From contig JAKTTT010000043.1 in NCBI GenBank assembly GCA_030581615.1, positions 124,001 to 188,000 on the forward strand: DNA of 64,000 nt, given 5' to 3'. Below the pieces are notes generated by a model. It did no database searches, was not told the origin of the DNA, and worked only from the letters and a program-made list of their open reading frames with translations. Below, piece after piece: positions 1-11,801 of the stretch; positions within the stretch are counted from its first letter, which is position 1, and each line of letters begins with the position of its first letter. The stretch comes from Alloascoidea africana. Its lineage: Eukaryota; Ascomycota; Alloascoideomycetes; Alloascoideales; Alloascoideaceae. Made by a program: the position numbers and the translations under genes.

Positions 1-1
1 G

Positions 2-2503
2 GGGTACGCCAATACGATAAATATGTATCCCAAGGCCAGTGGGAACGACATCAGAATGACAATAATTTCAAAGTACTCGAATAAGCGTATCAACATGAAC
101 GGGGTTATAAGTATTGGTATAGACGATGACGGGTATGCTGCGAACTTTGTCGAAACAGAGATTATTTTGTCAAGCCCCAAACACATCTTTGCGTTTACTC
201 AAATTCGCGGCTCGGTTCCTCTTTTTTGGGATTTAAAGGAGCAATTGTTGAATTCAAAAGTTGTGTTTACGAGGAGTGAAGAAGCCACACAGAGGTCTTT
301 TGATCAACATTTTGAAACAATTGTAAGGAAATATGGTGCTGTTTACATTCTCAGTCTGTTGAGCAACAGGAAAGTGAGCTCGTCAGAAGGAAAGATATTG
401 GCACGGTATAAGAACCACGTTGCCAAGTCACAAGTGTTTGATAACAGCGATATTCAGAACAAGATGGCCATGCTGGATACAAGCCTAGATCAACTGAAAA
501 AATGGCGGTTGAACTACTCTTCAGCAATTGGCCTCAAAATTCTGGTTGAGGATATGCTAAGAGAGTTTGGCATTTTTTACTACGACATAGAAAACAAATG
601 TTACCTACTCGAGCAGACGGGCGTATTTAGAGTAAATTGTTTGGAGAATCTGGAAAAAACACAGATTGCACAGGAACTAGTTTCTGCTTTTACACTTGAA
701 GCATTTCTAAATGATATCGATGTACCTGCTTCCTCTGAGTTATGGGCAAAGCATGCCGTTTTATGGTCAGAGAATTATACAAAAATGCAAAAAATACTTC
801 AGTATACCCATACAACAACTACAGAGTTGAAAACATCTTTGAAGCAGCAGGCAAAGGGGAAAAACATCTTCAGCCAATCCATTGCAGATGTCACCAAAAT
901 TACACTCTCGGCTGGCATCAAGGACAAGAACAAGAAAACGTATGTAGTGGAGTACCTTTTTGGGAAAGCGCCAAACCAGCAACAGATTCAACTTCATGAC
1001 CCGATCAATGATTTCGTTAATAAGGAACTGAAAAAGTTGGCAGACCAATTTACATCTGTTACAAACGTGTCTATATTCACGGGCACTTTTAACGCTGGTG
1101 CCTCCACAGTGACAGACTCTAAAGCAGATATTTCAAGCTGGCTGTATCCGGCAGATTTAGACCAGACACAAGATTACGACATTGTGATGATTGGATTACA
1201 AGAGGTTGTGGAGCTAAGTGCTGGTCAAATGATGATTAAAACGGACACAAAAAAGAAACTGCGTTGGGAAACTGCAATTATAAACGAATTGAACAAGAAG
1301 GGAAAGTACTTTCTGGTTTGGTCAGGACATTTGGGCGGTATTGTTCTGCTTTTATATGTCAAGGACACAGAATCTACTCTGGTCCGGAATGTTGAAGGTG
1401 TGGTGAAGAAAACTGGGCTCGGTGGAATCGGTGCAAATAAAGGCGGCGTTGCTGTTAGATTTGATTACGGTGCCACTAGCTTCTGTTTTATTTCTTCCCA
1501 TTTGGCTGCTGGCTTGAACAACTCTGACGACCGTCATAACGATTACAAAACGATATCTCGAGGCATTAGGTTTTCAACTAATAGAACAATTAAAGAACAC
1601 GACGTGATTATATGGCTTGGAGATTTCAATTATAGACTCTCGAATCTAGACAACGACAGAGCAAGGGCAATGATTGAGATGGGAGAGTATGGGGCTCTTT
1701 TCGAGCAGGATCAGTTAAACAGACAAATGGTGAACGGTGAGTCGTTTCCGTATTTCAACGAGATGGAAATCAAATTCCCGCCAACATATAAATTTGATGT
1801 TGGAACAGATACCTACGATACCTCAGATAAAGCGCGAATTCCAGCATGGTGTGATCGAATCCTCAGTCGTGGTAAAAACCTGCGACAGCTGAGTTACAGC
1901 TATGTTCCCAGTATTAAGATATCTGATCATAGACCAGTTTATGCTACATTTATTGCGCAGCCTCGTCTGATTGATGAACTGATAAAAGCTAGGCTCACGT
2001 ACGAACTTTACAACAAACGGAAAAGGGAGCTTGGTAGTAGTATTTATGAAGGTGCCACAAATGGAGAAAACGGCATATCAGCAGATAGCCAACAGATACC
2101 ACCGCCAAACCCGCTAGTGTTGATGTCAGATTATGATTACAAGAATGATAATGACAAGGACGAAGACGGAACTTTGAAGCATGGCTTACCGCCTCCAAGT
2201 TCAGATAAACACAAGTGGTGGTTAGATGGCGGATTGCCAGCGAGAGTAGCTGAGGAATCGATCTTTGAAAAGTCATCGGCAAAAGAATCTCCTCGTAAGA
2301 GTGCAGATGCCAAGTTAAGCCAGTCGGGCGATGGCGAAAGAGATGATGAAAGCGGCACTAGTACGATAGAGGCTGAGAGCACTGAACTTTTGGTTAATCC
2401 TGCACGACCCTCAAATCCGTTTACATTTACAGATGAGCCTGAATTTATATTGGTGCCAAAGTCAAGGATAAGCAGAAAAGAATCTGGGGGAAGCACAGAT
2501 TAG
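2..2503 (+). CDS. INP51: Inositol polyphosphate 5-phosphatase, Inp51-like (5' end outside window)
   Basis: Removes the 5-phosphate of PI(4,5)P2 at the plasma membrane. The frame is open to base 2 and the match begins inside a Sac domain, so the ATG at 23 (used here for residue numbering) is not the true start. Sac part: residues 1 to about 290, including IDDDGYAANFVETE. The Sac catalytic motif CX5R(T/S) reads CLENLEKT (206-213), with Lys for Arg and Glu for Asp, so this half is probably inactive, as known for S. cerevisiae Inp51. 5-phosphatase domain: about 348-645, with GLQEV (391), WLGDFNYRL (531-539), PAWCDRIL (607-614) and SDHRPVYA (634-641), all intact. The acidic tail has an NPF tripeptide (798-800), the motif by which yeast Inp51 binds EH-domain proteins Irs4/Tax4. 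Paralogues Inp52/53 are less likely because they keep an active Sac domain. Confidence 0.9.
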   Translation, partial: GYANTINMYPKASGNDIRMTIISKYSNKRINMNGVISIGIDDDGYAANFVETEIILSSPKHIFAFTQIRGSVPLFWDLKEQLLNSKVVFTRSEEATQRSFDQHFETIVRKYGAVYILSLLSNRKVSSSEGKILARYKNHVAKSQVFDNSDIQNKMAMLDTSLDQLKKWRLNYSSAIGLKILVEDMLREFGIFYYDIENKCYLLEQTGVFRVNCLENLEKTQIAQELVSAFTLEAFLNDIDVPASSELWAKHAVLWSENYTKMQKILQYTHTTTTELKTSLKQQAKGKNIFSQSIADVTKITLSAGIKDKNKKTYVVEYLFGKAPNQQQIQLHDPINDFVNKELKKLADQFTSVTNVSIFTGTFNAGASTVTDSKADISSWLYPADLDQTQDYDIVMIGLQEVVELSAGQMMIKTDTKKKLRWETAIINELNKKGKYFLVWSGHLGGIVLLLYVKDTESTLVRNVEGVVKKTGLGGIGANKGGVAVRFDYGATSFCFISSHLAAGLNNSDDRHNDYKTISRGIRFSTNRTIKEHDVIIWLGDFNYRLSNLDNDRARAMIEMGEYGALFEQDQLNRQMVNGESFPYFNEMEIKFPPTYKFDVGTDTYDTSDKARIPAWCDRILSRGKNLRQLSYSYVPSIKISDHRPVYATFIAQPRLIDELIKARLTYELYNKRKRELGSSIYEGATNGENGISADSQQIPPPNPLVLMSDYDYKNDNDKDEDGTLKHGLPPPSSDKHKWWLDGGLPARVAEESIFEKSSAKESPRKSADAKLSQSGDGERDDESGTSTIEAESTELLVNPARPSNPFTFTDEPEFILVPKSRISRKESGGSTD

Positions 2504-4344
2504 AAGGGCCATGTATTATTTATTTCATTTCAATTTTTATGGGTGTGTGTTACTGTATTACATGTCTTTAGCATTTTGTATCATTTTTTACTTAGCCATT
2601 AACTAAAGTGCCCTTCAAAACTGACAGATTGTTCTAAATCCGAAATTAGACCTTAGTGGGTTTGAGCCTGAACTTCTATTAGGACTACTTGGCAATCAGC
2701 GAGGAGGTTAAGTATTGGTTCCCTAAATCATGGAAGCAAAACTGAAAAAGTTTGAACGAAAGAGCTTGTTGCTTTGCAAGTGGAGAGTCTCACTTTTAGA
2801 GCTCTTCTAGCGCAATCGTGTATTGAACATGTCACCAACCTTGTCTTTCCTCTAAGATTCAATTGTAATGTTCACATACCGATTCTTTAGATAATCCCAA
2901 TCGTTGGTATGTCTTTGAGGGCAAGTATCCGCTGACCATCCTTGTGGAAATAACTCGTCTTGCGCACACTTGGTTTCCAATGATTTTGAAAGATTAACTA
3001 GGATGTGGTAACGGAAAATGAACAATCCAAATTAATTGAACAAGTGAGATACAAAGCGTAGCAGGATGGTGTTTGTTGGAACTGTCTTGAGGTCTGTTAA
3101 TCATTATGGACTGGTCAGACTAAGATAAGGTGGAAAATAGGGTGATCTTCTGTTGGTATAGTAGAAAGGGCAGACTGTTCATTGAGTGAGATGGTTCAGC
3201 ACTTTTGATTCTACATGGTTGCAAGAGCATCACATGCTTATTAACAACAAAATACAAACCGGTATCAGTTGATTCTCCTGTTTACATAAAGCAAAGATTT
3301 ACTTTTCAAGGCCGGATTATGCAACTAAATAAACAACATAGAATATAAAAAGTTGAGAACTAAATTTTACTTTCCCACATGGAAACACACAGAACGACTA
3401 ATGATTCAAACTGGTAAATGAGTTTACTAGATTTTTGCGAGCTGAATTACGAAAGAGAAAAATCATGTGAATAATAATGAGCTTCATTACGAGGAATGAG
3501 AGCAATAAAGCTCTCACATTTCTGGCCCAAGCAAACATTCAGAGCTTTCACCAAGCAGCACTGGGTGATGAATAGAGCAATAAATTCTAACTTTGAATTC
3601 TCATATTTATATAATTTTTAATGTAAATGTATTTCAAGTTAAAGTGAGAGATGGTAGTCTAGAACTGTAAAAAAGAAAGACAGAAAGGCAGAAAACAGGC
3701 CTCCTGTTAATGACAGCGCTAGAACAATTGCGATAAATACAAGAGAAACCAGTCTTTTAGGAGATATAGTTTGTTTCCTCCAGTTATGCCTTCTATTGCT
3801 TGCTGATCTGTCCCTTTTATTGTCTTGCCTTGTCACACTTGGCTGGAATCTAGTTCTTAAAACTTTTATAAATTGAACAATTTTCATCTCTTTTAAGATT
3901 AAGTTAAGGATATCTGATCGTGACTATCAACTTCTGTATGGGAGCATACTGTAACATCAACTTGCGCAAAAAAACAAAAAAAGATACATAAGTTTTTGCT
4001 ATTTGGCTAATGTATGGTAAAAATTAAATGAAAAAAACAAAAATAGACCACAACTGATAAAGGCTTGAAATGCTTTCTCTGCATCTTCCAATCAACATTC
4101 ATGAGATGTGAATTGAGAGAAATGTCAAGGCGAAAGAAAAAAAAAATCCACTGAACAACAAAGGAAAAAGACAAACTCTTGAAGAATCTAAAAACTCAGA
4201 AAATCATTAGGACAGTGTGTGAACTCAAAAAAAATGACAAAGCAAAACAGATAAAAAATAGAACAGAAGAAAACAAACAAATAAAAATGAAAAAGGCATG
4301 TTTGTGGATATTTGTCGTAAGAATTTGGTCAGAAAGTTCAATCA
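2504..4344. other. Intergenic region between two gene 3' ends
   Basis: About 1.8 kb, AT-rich, between the phosphatase stop and the stop of the minus-strand glucose sensor. Apart from one doubtful small reading frame with a membrane segment (3639-3887, minus), I see no conserved coding sequence, tRNA or repeat in it. Confidence 0.6.
3639..3887 (-). CDS. Possible small single-pass membrane protein, unrecognised
   Basis: An ATG-initiated frame of 82 residues. The first half is strongly basic (RTRF, KRDR, NRRHNWRK) and the second half is a long hydrophobic stretch (about residues 47-76, including LVFIAIVLALSLTGGLF). Basic cytosolic head plus C-terminal membrane anchor resembles the layout of small ER tail-anchored proteins such as the Ysy6/RAMP4 family, but I see no convincing residue match. 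It stands alone in a gene-poor stretch, and chance frames of this size occur in AT-rich DNA. An upstream exon is possible because a CTTAAC-like branch sequence precedes the ATG. Confidence 0.2.
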   Translation of the reverse strand: MKIVQFIKVLRTRFQPSVTRQDNKRDRSASNRRHNWRKQTISPKRLVSLVFIAIVLALSLTGGLFSAFLSFFFTVLDYHLSL

Positions 4345-6909
4345 TCACGATGAACTTGACGAACTCAATTCATTGCTTTCTATAGTATCAAAAGAAAAAG
4401 CAGACTCCGAGGTTTTCCTTTTCGTGGGATTCTGAATGGATTCAGATCTAATCTCTATGCTGGTCCGTTTAACATGATCTGTACGTGGTAGTGATTGTGA
4501 CTGAGATCGAGACTGTGGTTGTTCATTAATCTGATTCCGATGGTTTATCGATCTTGACTGGGCAAAGTGTCGACTTAATCGAGGGTTATTCATGACAAGT
4601 TGGTTAAAGCTTGCAAGATCCGAACCAGCAGCATTATTATTTGCTCCATTGTTTTCTCCATTTTCGCCCATCGGTAGTGACGGAGATTGGTTTGTACGAT
4701 TTCTCGATGTTATTATAAACGGGGTATCACTCTGTTGATCCCAAAAGGTAAAGTTGAAAGTAGGTATTTGTTGATTTGCAATTTCATTGCGGAAAAACAA
4801 ATTGTCGAGTCCCAAGCTCTCAAGGTTCCTTCCTCCAAAGTCGCCATCCATTTCTCTCAATTCTAGTTCTTGCTGTTCTTGCTGCTTTCTTAACCTTGGC
4901 TTGAAATTAACAGACTCTATTGCGTTTTTACTGGTATGGTACATTTGATCGACTTCTTCCAAAGTCAAACCCTGCGTCTCGTAAATGAAAAAGTAGGCAA
5001 ATAGTGCTCCAAAAATGTTACAAGTGCCCCATACGAAAAACACCTTGGATCCCAGACCTGCATTTCCCTTACCAGAGTTTACCAGATACGGAGTCGCATA
5101 CGCCACTGCAAAATTGACGAGCCAGTTGGATGATGCAGCGAGAGCCACAGATTTGCCACGGACTCTTAATGGATACATCTCACCCACCATAACCCAAGCA
5201 ACTGGACCCCAAGTGGCTGCGAAAAACGCAATAAAGATGCAAACAAAAGTGATGAGGATCCTGTTTGCCACTATAGAACTGCTTGAAGTGAGTCCCACAA
5301 TAGAAATGATATAATCGCAAACGGCCATTCCAGCAGCGCCCCAAAACAGCAACTTGCGCCTACCAATTAACTCGACAAGAACAATCCCTGGAATGGTCGC
5401 GACAACGTTAACAATATTTGTTATACAACTGATCAAAAACGAATTTGAGACCCCCCATCTTTCAAAGAAGTTGGTGCCATAGTAAAAAACAAAATTAATT
5501 CCAGTAAGCTGTTGTAGAGCCTGCAGTAGCATGCCTGTCAGCATTCGTCTGAGTTGGTTATTTGCCGATCTGAAGCAATCCATCATTGTTGATTCTCCAA
5601 AAGACATTTCGTAGTCGTAGTTTGCCTTTATCTCAACCAACTCTTCGATAATGTCCATGTCTGTTATTGGCAGCTTCCTCAGCCTGCAAAGGGAATCCGC
5701 AGCTTTTGCAAGTTTATTTTTCTTGACGTAAAACCTTGGCGTATCCGGCAAGAAAAGCATTCCGATGCCCAAGAATAAAGACCAGGATAGTTGTAATGCG
5801 ATAGGGATGCGGTAGCATCCGCTATCATTGCGCTTATGTGTGGCCTGGGCCAGAACGCTACTGACGAGTAAGCCCAAAGTGATTGCCCACTGGTAGGTGG
5901 AAACCACTGCTCCGCGCACCCATTTTGGCGCAGCCTCAGATTGATAGATGGGGACAACCGCGGAGATTATGCCAACGCCAAAGCCGGCTAAACATCTTCC
6001 CACGCACATTAGAGGAATAGAGGTTGAGATGATTTGGATAACAACGCCTATATTGAACGCGAGCATTGTTGATATGATTATGGCCCACCTTCTGCCAAGA
6101 GTTTCACTGAGCAAAGGTGCAGACAGAGCACCGAAAAAAGTGCCCAGGGACAAAATGGACGTTATGATTGAAGTTTCAGTGGACGTGAAACTTGAGCCGT
6201 TGGCAGGGAAGGTGGCTTGGACATACTTCATGGCCAAGAACCCATTTACAACGCCCGTGTCGTAGCCGTAGAGAAACCCACCAAGAGCGGTGAACAGGCC
6301 AACAGCCGCGGCCATAAACTCTGAGCTTCTGTCTTTTTCGTCTGGGTTGAAAAATATTATGTAAAGTTGGCGCAGAAGTGGTTTTCTTTTCCGTCGTTTT
6401 CGGCAGGTCCGATATCTTTTCGAAGACGGGGACGAGGTTTGGTCAGTGGTGCCCACCTCTTCGCCAGGGTCCAGATCCGAGTCATCGACATCTGTGTCTG
6501 TGTCCGATTCAAATGCAAAGCTCCCGCCAGCCTTGACAAAGGAGCCATCGGGGAACGATGAAACAGGGGTTTTGAAATAGTGCGAGTTCTGGGACAGGGA
6601 AAGAGGAACCGATTTGGTAGACCCAGAATCAGGGGCAAGGGGTATGGCGGGAGGCTGGGGGATGCTTGTTCTTAGTATGTTTCTGTCAGAGCCCAGGCTG
6701 GCGGAGCTTCCAACGGTCTCAGAGGCATCTGTCTCGCTTGTGGACGACAGGTTTGGGTGACGATGTTGGAATTGTTCTTCAAAGGGAGAGAACATGGGTT
6801 TTGCTTGTCGTTCTCGCTCTCGTTCGCGTGGCTGGGGCAGTTCCCGGGCCTGTTCGCGGGGACGCTGCGGCCGGTCCAAGCCGGCCTCCGCGCTAGAGGG
6901 CATAGGCAT
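4345..6909 (-). CDS. SNF3: Glucose sensor of the Snf3/Rgt2 type
   Basis: Plasma-membrane transporter-like receptor that senses extracellular glucose and signals to induce hexose transporter genes. The core is a 12-TM sugar-porter fold with GRRW, PDTPRFY, the QQLTGINFVFYYGTNFF stretch and the family's C-terminal YETQGLTLEEVDQMY. Specific to sensors over plain transporters: the conserved KWVRGAVVSTYQWAIT segment after TM4, whose Arg aligns with the Arg that gives constitutive signalling when mutated in Snf3/Rgt2, the EELVEIKANYDYEMSFG loop, and long cytosolic ends (about 200 residues each side). The tail is Asn/Gln/Ser-rich. I start at the ATG at 6907-6909 (another at 6901-6903). The frame continues upstream to an ATG at 7197, but that part is Pro/Leu/Gln-rich, GC-rich and unlike sensors. 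Snf3 versus Rgt2 cannot be decided here. Confidence 0.88.
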   Translation of the reverse strand: MPMPSSAEAGLDRPQRPREQARELPQPRERERERQAKPMFSPFEEQFQHRHPNLSSTSETDASETVGSSASLGSDRNILRTSIPQPPAIPLAPDSGSTKSVPLSLSQNSHYFKTPVSSFPDGSFVKAGGSFAFESDTDTDVDDSDLDPGEEVGTTDQTSSPSSKRYRTCRKRRKRKPLLRQLYIIFFNPDEKDRSSEFMAAAVGLFTALGGFLYGYDTGVVNGFLAMKYVQATFPANGSSFTSTETSIITSILSLGTFFGALSAPLLSETLGRRWAIIISTMLAFNIGVVIQIISTSIPLMCVGRCLAGFGVGIISAVVPIYQSEAAPKWVRGAVVSTYQWAITLGLLVSSVLAQATHKRNDSGCYRIPIALQLSWSLFLGIGMLFLPDTPRFYVKKNKLAKAADSLCRLRKLPITDMDIIEELVEIKANYDYEMSFGESTMMDCFRSANNQLRRMLTGMLLQALQQLTGINFVFYYGTNFFERWGVSNSFLISCITNIVNVVATIPGIVLVELIGRRKLLFWGAAGMAVCDYIISIVGLTSSSSIVANRILITFVCIFIAFFAATWGPVAWVMVGEMYPLRVRGKSVALAASSNWLVNFAVAYATPYLVNSGKGNAGLGSKVFFVWGTCNIFGALFAYFFIYETQGLTLEEVDQMYHTSKNAIESVNFKPRLRKQQEQQELELREMDGDFGGRNLESLGLDNLFFRNEIANQQIPTFNFTFWDQQSDTPFIITSRNRTNQSPSLPMGENGENNGANNNAAGSDLASFNQLVMNNPRLSRHFAQSRSINHRNQINEQPQSRSQSQSLPRTDHVKRTSIEIRSESIQNPTKRKTSESAFSFDTIESNELSSSSSS

Positions 6910-8294
<1,385 letters not shown>

Positions 8295-8711
8295 TTTTTG
8301 GATGAACCTCTCCCTCCGACATTGCCGCTTTTTATTTTTGTTGAGATTTTTTTTTATTATCAAGTCATGGTGGGTTGGAGGGTCACACACACACACACCA
8401 GAAGTTCTGGACAATATCTAAAGAAGAGAAAGAAGAGAATAAGATGTGTTTTTGCTTGTTTAATGTTTCAAAGCTTTTATGTCCAGCAGTGATACTTGAT
8501 ACTCCAGTGAAGCATCCTCCTATATATCAAATACTTAATATATGTTATCTGTTATTGTTACAATATACATAAAGCTTTACTTTCGCTTTTTGTCATTGTA
8601 CATTTATTGCTATATTTGCTTCATCCCTCTTTCAACAAGCCAGAACTCCCAGAACAAAGTAAAGAAGATCTCAAAGAAAAGAACAAACGAAAAAATAAAT
8701 ACTGGCATCTT
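8295..8711. other. Convergent 3' intergenic region
   Basis: Lies between the stops of ARF1 (plus) and the ferric reductase (minus). T-rich, with a short CA run near 8386-8398 and several TATATA-type sequences that may serve as 3'-end signals. No gene seen. Confidence 0.6.
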
Positions 8712-10502
8712 TTACCAATCGAAAGCCTCTTCATAATAGGATAATTTCTCATACGGATGTTTATCCATTTCGGAAATGCATGCTGCTCTTAACGAATCGA
8801 CCAGACCTGAAGGTCCACAAGTAACCACTGCTGAGCTATTACCTTGACAAGAAGAGGCAAATTCACCAATAAGTTGTGTCATTTTGGGTGGTTTTACAAA
8901 ATGGATATGGTTAAATTGGGATTTTTTCAAATTGCCCTGGTTTATTCCTGAATAAAAGTTGTTTTCGCAATTTACATCACGTAAAGTGCCATCATTGGAA
9001 ACAGTACGAGAAACTTGTTTACTTTGTTTCTCATTTTCAATATTCGTCATGCCCTTGTTAGTCTCTGAAGTTATGAATATCTCTGTTTCACAGCCAAGTT
9101 CAAATGATAGTTGCTCCAGTTCAGTGGTTATCCAATCCAAATCAACAAGATTTCTCGTTATCCAGATCAACTTGACAGTTGATTTGTTAAGTTTTGCTAG
9201 GTACTCGGCATAGGGTATGATGCCCGTTATACCGATTCCACCTGCAACGAGAAGTACATCGTCATGTACGTGAACTGGTGCGCAATGGCCATAAGGACCT
9301 TCTATCCCAACTAGAAAAGTGCGCTTGTTGAGTGGTTCGCTTTGTATCAATTTTGAAAGGTTTTTGGTCATGCCATTGCGGACCTTGATCAACAATTTGA
9401 ATCCATTTGAGTTTGTATCGTCGGAACTTGTTTCTAAAGCCATAACGCTAAACGGATGGGATTCCCAAAAATGAAGCCTTGGAATGTAAATATATACATA
9501 TTGCCCAGGGTTTACCGTCCATCCCGAAGAAGAAGAATAGGAAGGAGTTACTCTCAATTCCACAGTGGTTTCATCAATCAGAGTTGCAATTGCACGGGCC
9601 AATCTCCCGTTTTTGTAAACGGGTAACCAGAAATGGAAACTGTTGAAAACAATTCTTCCAATTCGGAGAATCCAATCAAGACCCCAAATTGCAAGGGCGA
9701 TCCATACAGGTTCAGTATATCCAATATCTTTAATATGGATATATAGAGTAATCATTGCCACGATTGTAAGCAGAACATGGGTCAACTTTAAAAATTCATA
9801 AAAATAGTTTCGAAGAGTTCCGGATACAATAATTGCAGATAAAGCAACAGTTGCGGCGATTCCTGTTTGACCCATCAACATTTTGTAAAAACCCGGTGCA
9901 CCACCGCCGTTCAATTGACTTGAAACGTAATGGGCACCAAAAGAATGAACAATGGCTTGGAATAAACAAATCCGAGAGATTGCTCTATGGAAGGCAATGA
10001 ATCTGGAATAAGGCCAGCCTGTTATCCAGATCAAAATGTCATTCCTCGTTGCTAAAAGTAATACCAATGGTAGTTCAAAAGTTGAAAAAATGGCCGAACG
10101 ATGTGCAATATATGCAACGTATTGAACTGGGTATGGATGAGTATCTGGTCCACTAACAAAAACCATTTCCGTGAAAAGTAGTACAATATTGGGGATCAAG
10201 AAACCAAGAAGAATCAAGGTTTCGGATCTCGTTGGGAGTAAAGATTTGATTCCCAAGATTTTGACTCTTTGTAAATGAGCACCATTGAACAAAGCAGGCA
10301 TTGCAATGTTTTTTTGCAAAGTTTTCACAAAGCTCGAGAGTTTAGTGGTTCCTTCATTTTTCTCAAAATTGAAAAGACGAATGAGACCTGTAATGACACA
10401 AATAAAGAGAATATAGAGGATCATTCCAGAAACCCAATAAACGCTTTGATCTTCGTGTTTCCGCCTTAAATAAAGCGCATCTTCAGCAGTATAATTTGTC
10501 AT
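8712..10502 (-). CDS. Ferric reductase, FRE family flavocytochrome
   Basis: Membrane flavocytochrome that moves electrons from NADPH through FAD and two haems to extracellular Fe3+/Cu2+, feeding iron uptake. 596 residues. The ferric-reductase transmembrane core has the paired haem ligands His172/His186 and His242/His256, each pair spaced HX13H. The FAD-binding region includes SHPFSVMALE and the NADPH-binding part has VAGGIGITGIIPYAEYL and CGPSGLV. The end YYEEAFDW is typical of the family. It lacks an obvious long extracellular N-terminal domain with signal peptide, so it looks like a short-form Fre (Fre7/Fre8-like) rather than Fre1/2, though the subtype is an inference. Start is the ATG at 10500-10502. 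Confidence 0.85.
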   Translation of the reverse strand: MTNYTAEDALYLRRKHEDQSVYWVSGMILYILFICVITGLIRLFNFEKNEGTTKLSSFVKTLQKNIAMPALFNGAHLQRVKILGIKSLLPTRSETLILLGFLIPNIVLLFTEMVFVSGPDTHPYPVQYVAYIAHRSAIFSTFELPLVLLLATRNDILIWITGWPYSRFIAFHRAISRICLFQAIVHSFGAHYVSSQLNGGGAPGFYKMLMGQTGIAATVALSAIIVSGTLRNYFYEFLKLTHVLLTIVAMITLYIHIKDIGYTEPVWIALAIWGLDWILRIGRIVFNSFHFWLPVYKNGRLARAIATLIDETTVELRVTPSYSSSSGWTVNPGQYVYIYIPRLHFWESHPFSVMALETSSDDTNSNGFKLLIKVRNGMTKNLSKLIQSEPLNKRTFLVGIEGPYGHCAPVHVHDDVLLVAGGIGITGIIPYAEYLAKLNKSTVKLIWITRNLVDLDWITTELEQLSFELGCETEIFITSETNKGMTNIENEKQSKQVSRTVSNDGTLRDVNCENNFYSGINQGNLKKSQFNHIHFVKPPKMTQLIGEFASSCQGNSSAVVTCGPSGLVDSLRAACISEMDKHPYEKLSYYEEAFDW

Positions 10503-11801
10503 TTTTTTTTGTTATACGTTTTTAAGAATTGAATGAGTGAATGGATGTGGATGGTTCGATGATTCACAATATATGTGAAATTTCTAATGAGTTGGAGTAG
10601 AACTAGAACTAAAGCCCAATATATAAAAAAGGGTAAGGGAAAACAACAAATAGTTTTGCTTTTTTTCTTTAAACATGATGAAGAGACAAGAAATGGTCAT
10701 ATATATACATATTTTGAACAAGTCAATGAAAAATCAAATATGAATGAAATGCTTTGCTATTTTTGTTTCATATGACAATTGAGTCCGTCCCGTTCGTCTT
10801 GTTCCTTCTACTACACCTAAAAAAAAAAAGTGGAGAGAGAATTGAATGGGTCGATAACCATCGGACCGGACTCTCAGTATTATATTCTTTTTTGATATAT
10901 CGTGAGATGTGTATTAAATGTTCCAAAAAAGAAAAAAAGAGCCGAGATGAGATGAGCAAACCAACATAATTGTTTGTTTGCATATATGTGTATGTGTATG
11001 AACAAAAAAACAAAGTTTTCAAAAAATACCTTCCTGTCAAAAGTCCACTCTTGTTTATCGTCTCATTATCATCTCGGTTTTAATGATGTTTTGATCCTGC
11101 TTGCTTACGTTCCTGAGACTATTCATAATGCTTATGTTATAGATCCGCCTGTTCAAGCAAAAAATGACGCGTTTTTTTTTTTTTATTTCCCCCCCTGGTT
11201 TCTGGTTTGGCCTTATCCTTCAAATCAAGCATCATCTGTTGTTTTTTTATCTTGCAAGTCCAAAAATTCATGTTCCTTGCAGGTGCGTTACAAGATTTCA
11301 GATCTGATCTGATCTCATCACACGTACAAGTAAGTAACTTTGAAGGAATCAAGATTTTTTGAAACATGAAAAAGCACAAGCATGTTAAAAAAAGCACGGC
11401 TATAAGCTACATGTAAGGGGAAAAGACACAAGATTTGAATAATCTACCAATTAAAATATCCATAAAGTTATAATGGTTTCAACAGATAATACGCATTCTT
11501 TGTTTTTATATGTTGGAAACAATGCTCTAATGAATGAATAAAGCAGGAAGCACCTCAATTGTACCTAAAAATCGAATACTTACAACAAGCCATCAAACAA
11601 GAAAAAAAGAAAAAAAAGAAAAAGAAAAAGAAAAAGAAAAATAACAATGTAATAATGTAAGCTGAATCAAATAGACAAGTAATTTTTGTAATGAACAGGC
11701 AGGAGGAATATAATTAGTAAGAAATTGATAGAATAAGCCATATCGATAGAATGAATCAAACAAACTTTTGCAAAGCTACATTAACGTTATTGTATCTCCA
11801 T
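10503..11801. other. Intergenic region upstream of the ferric reductase
   Basis: About 1.3 kb, AT-rich, with homopolymer runs and an (A4-8 G)n purine tract at about 11600-11641. It must hold the ferric-reductase promoter and the SMI1 3' end. I see no coding sequence or RNA gene. Confidence 0.5.

Noticed and set aside
10545-10565. GGTTCGA sequences resembling a tRNA B box (also near 48605-48625, minus)
   Set aside because: No A box at the right distance and no acceptor-stem pairing; not tRNA genes.
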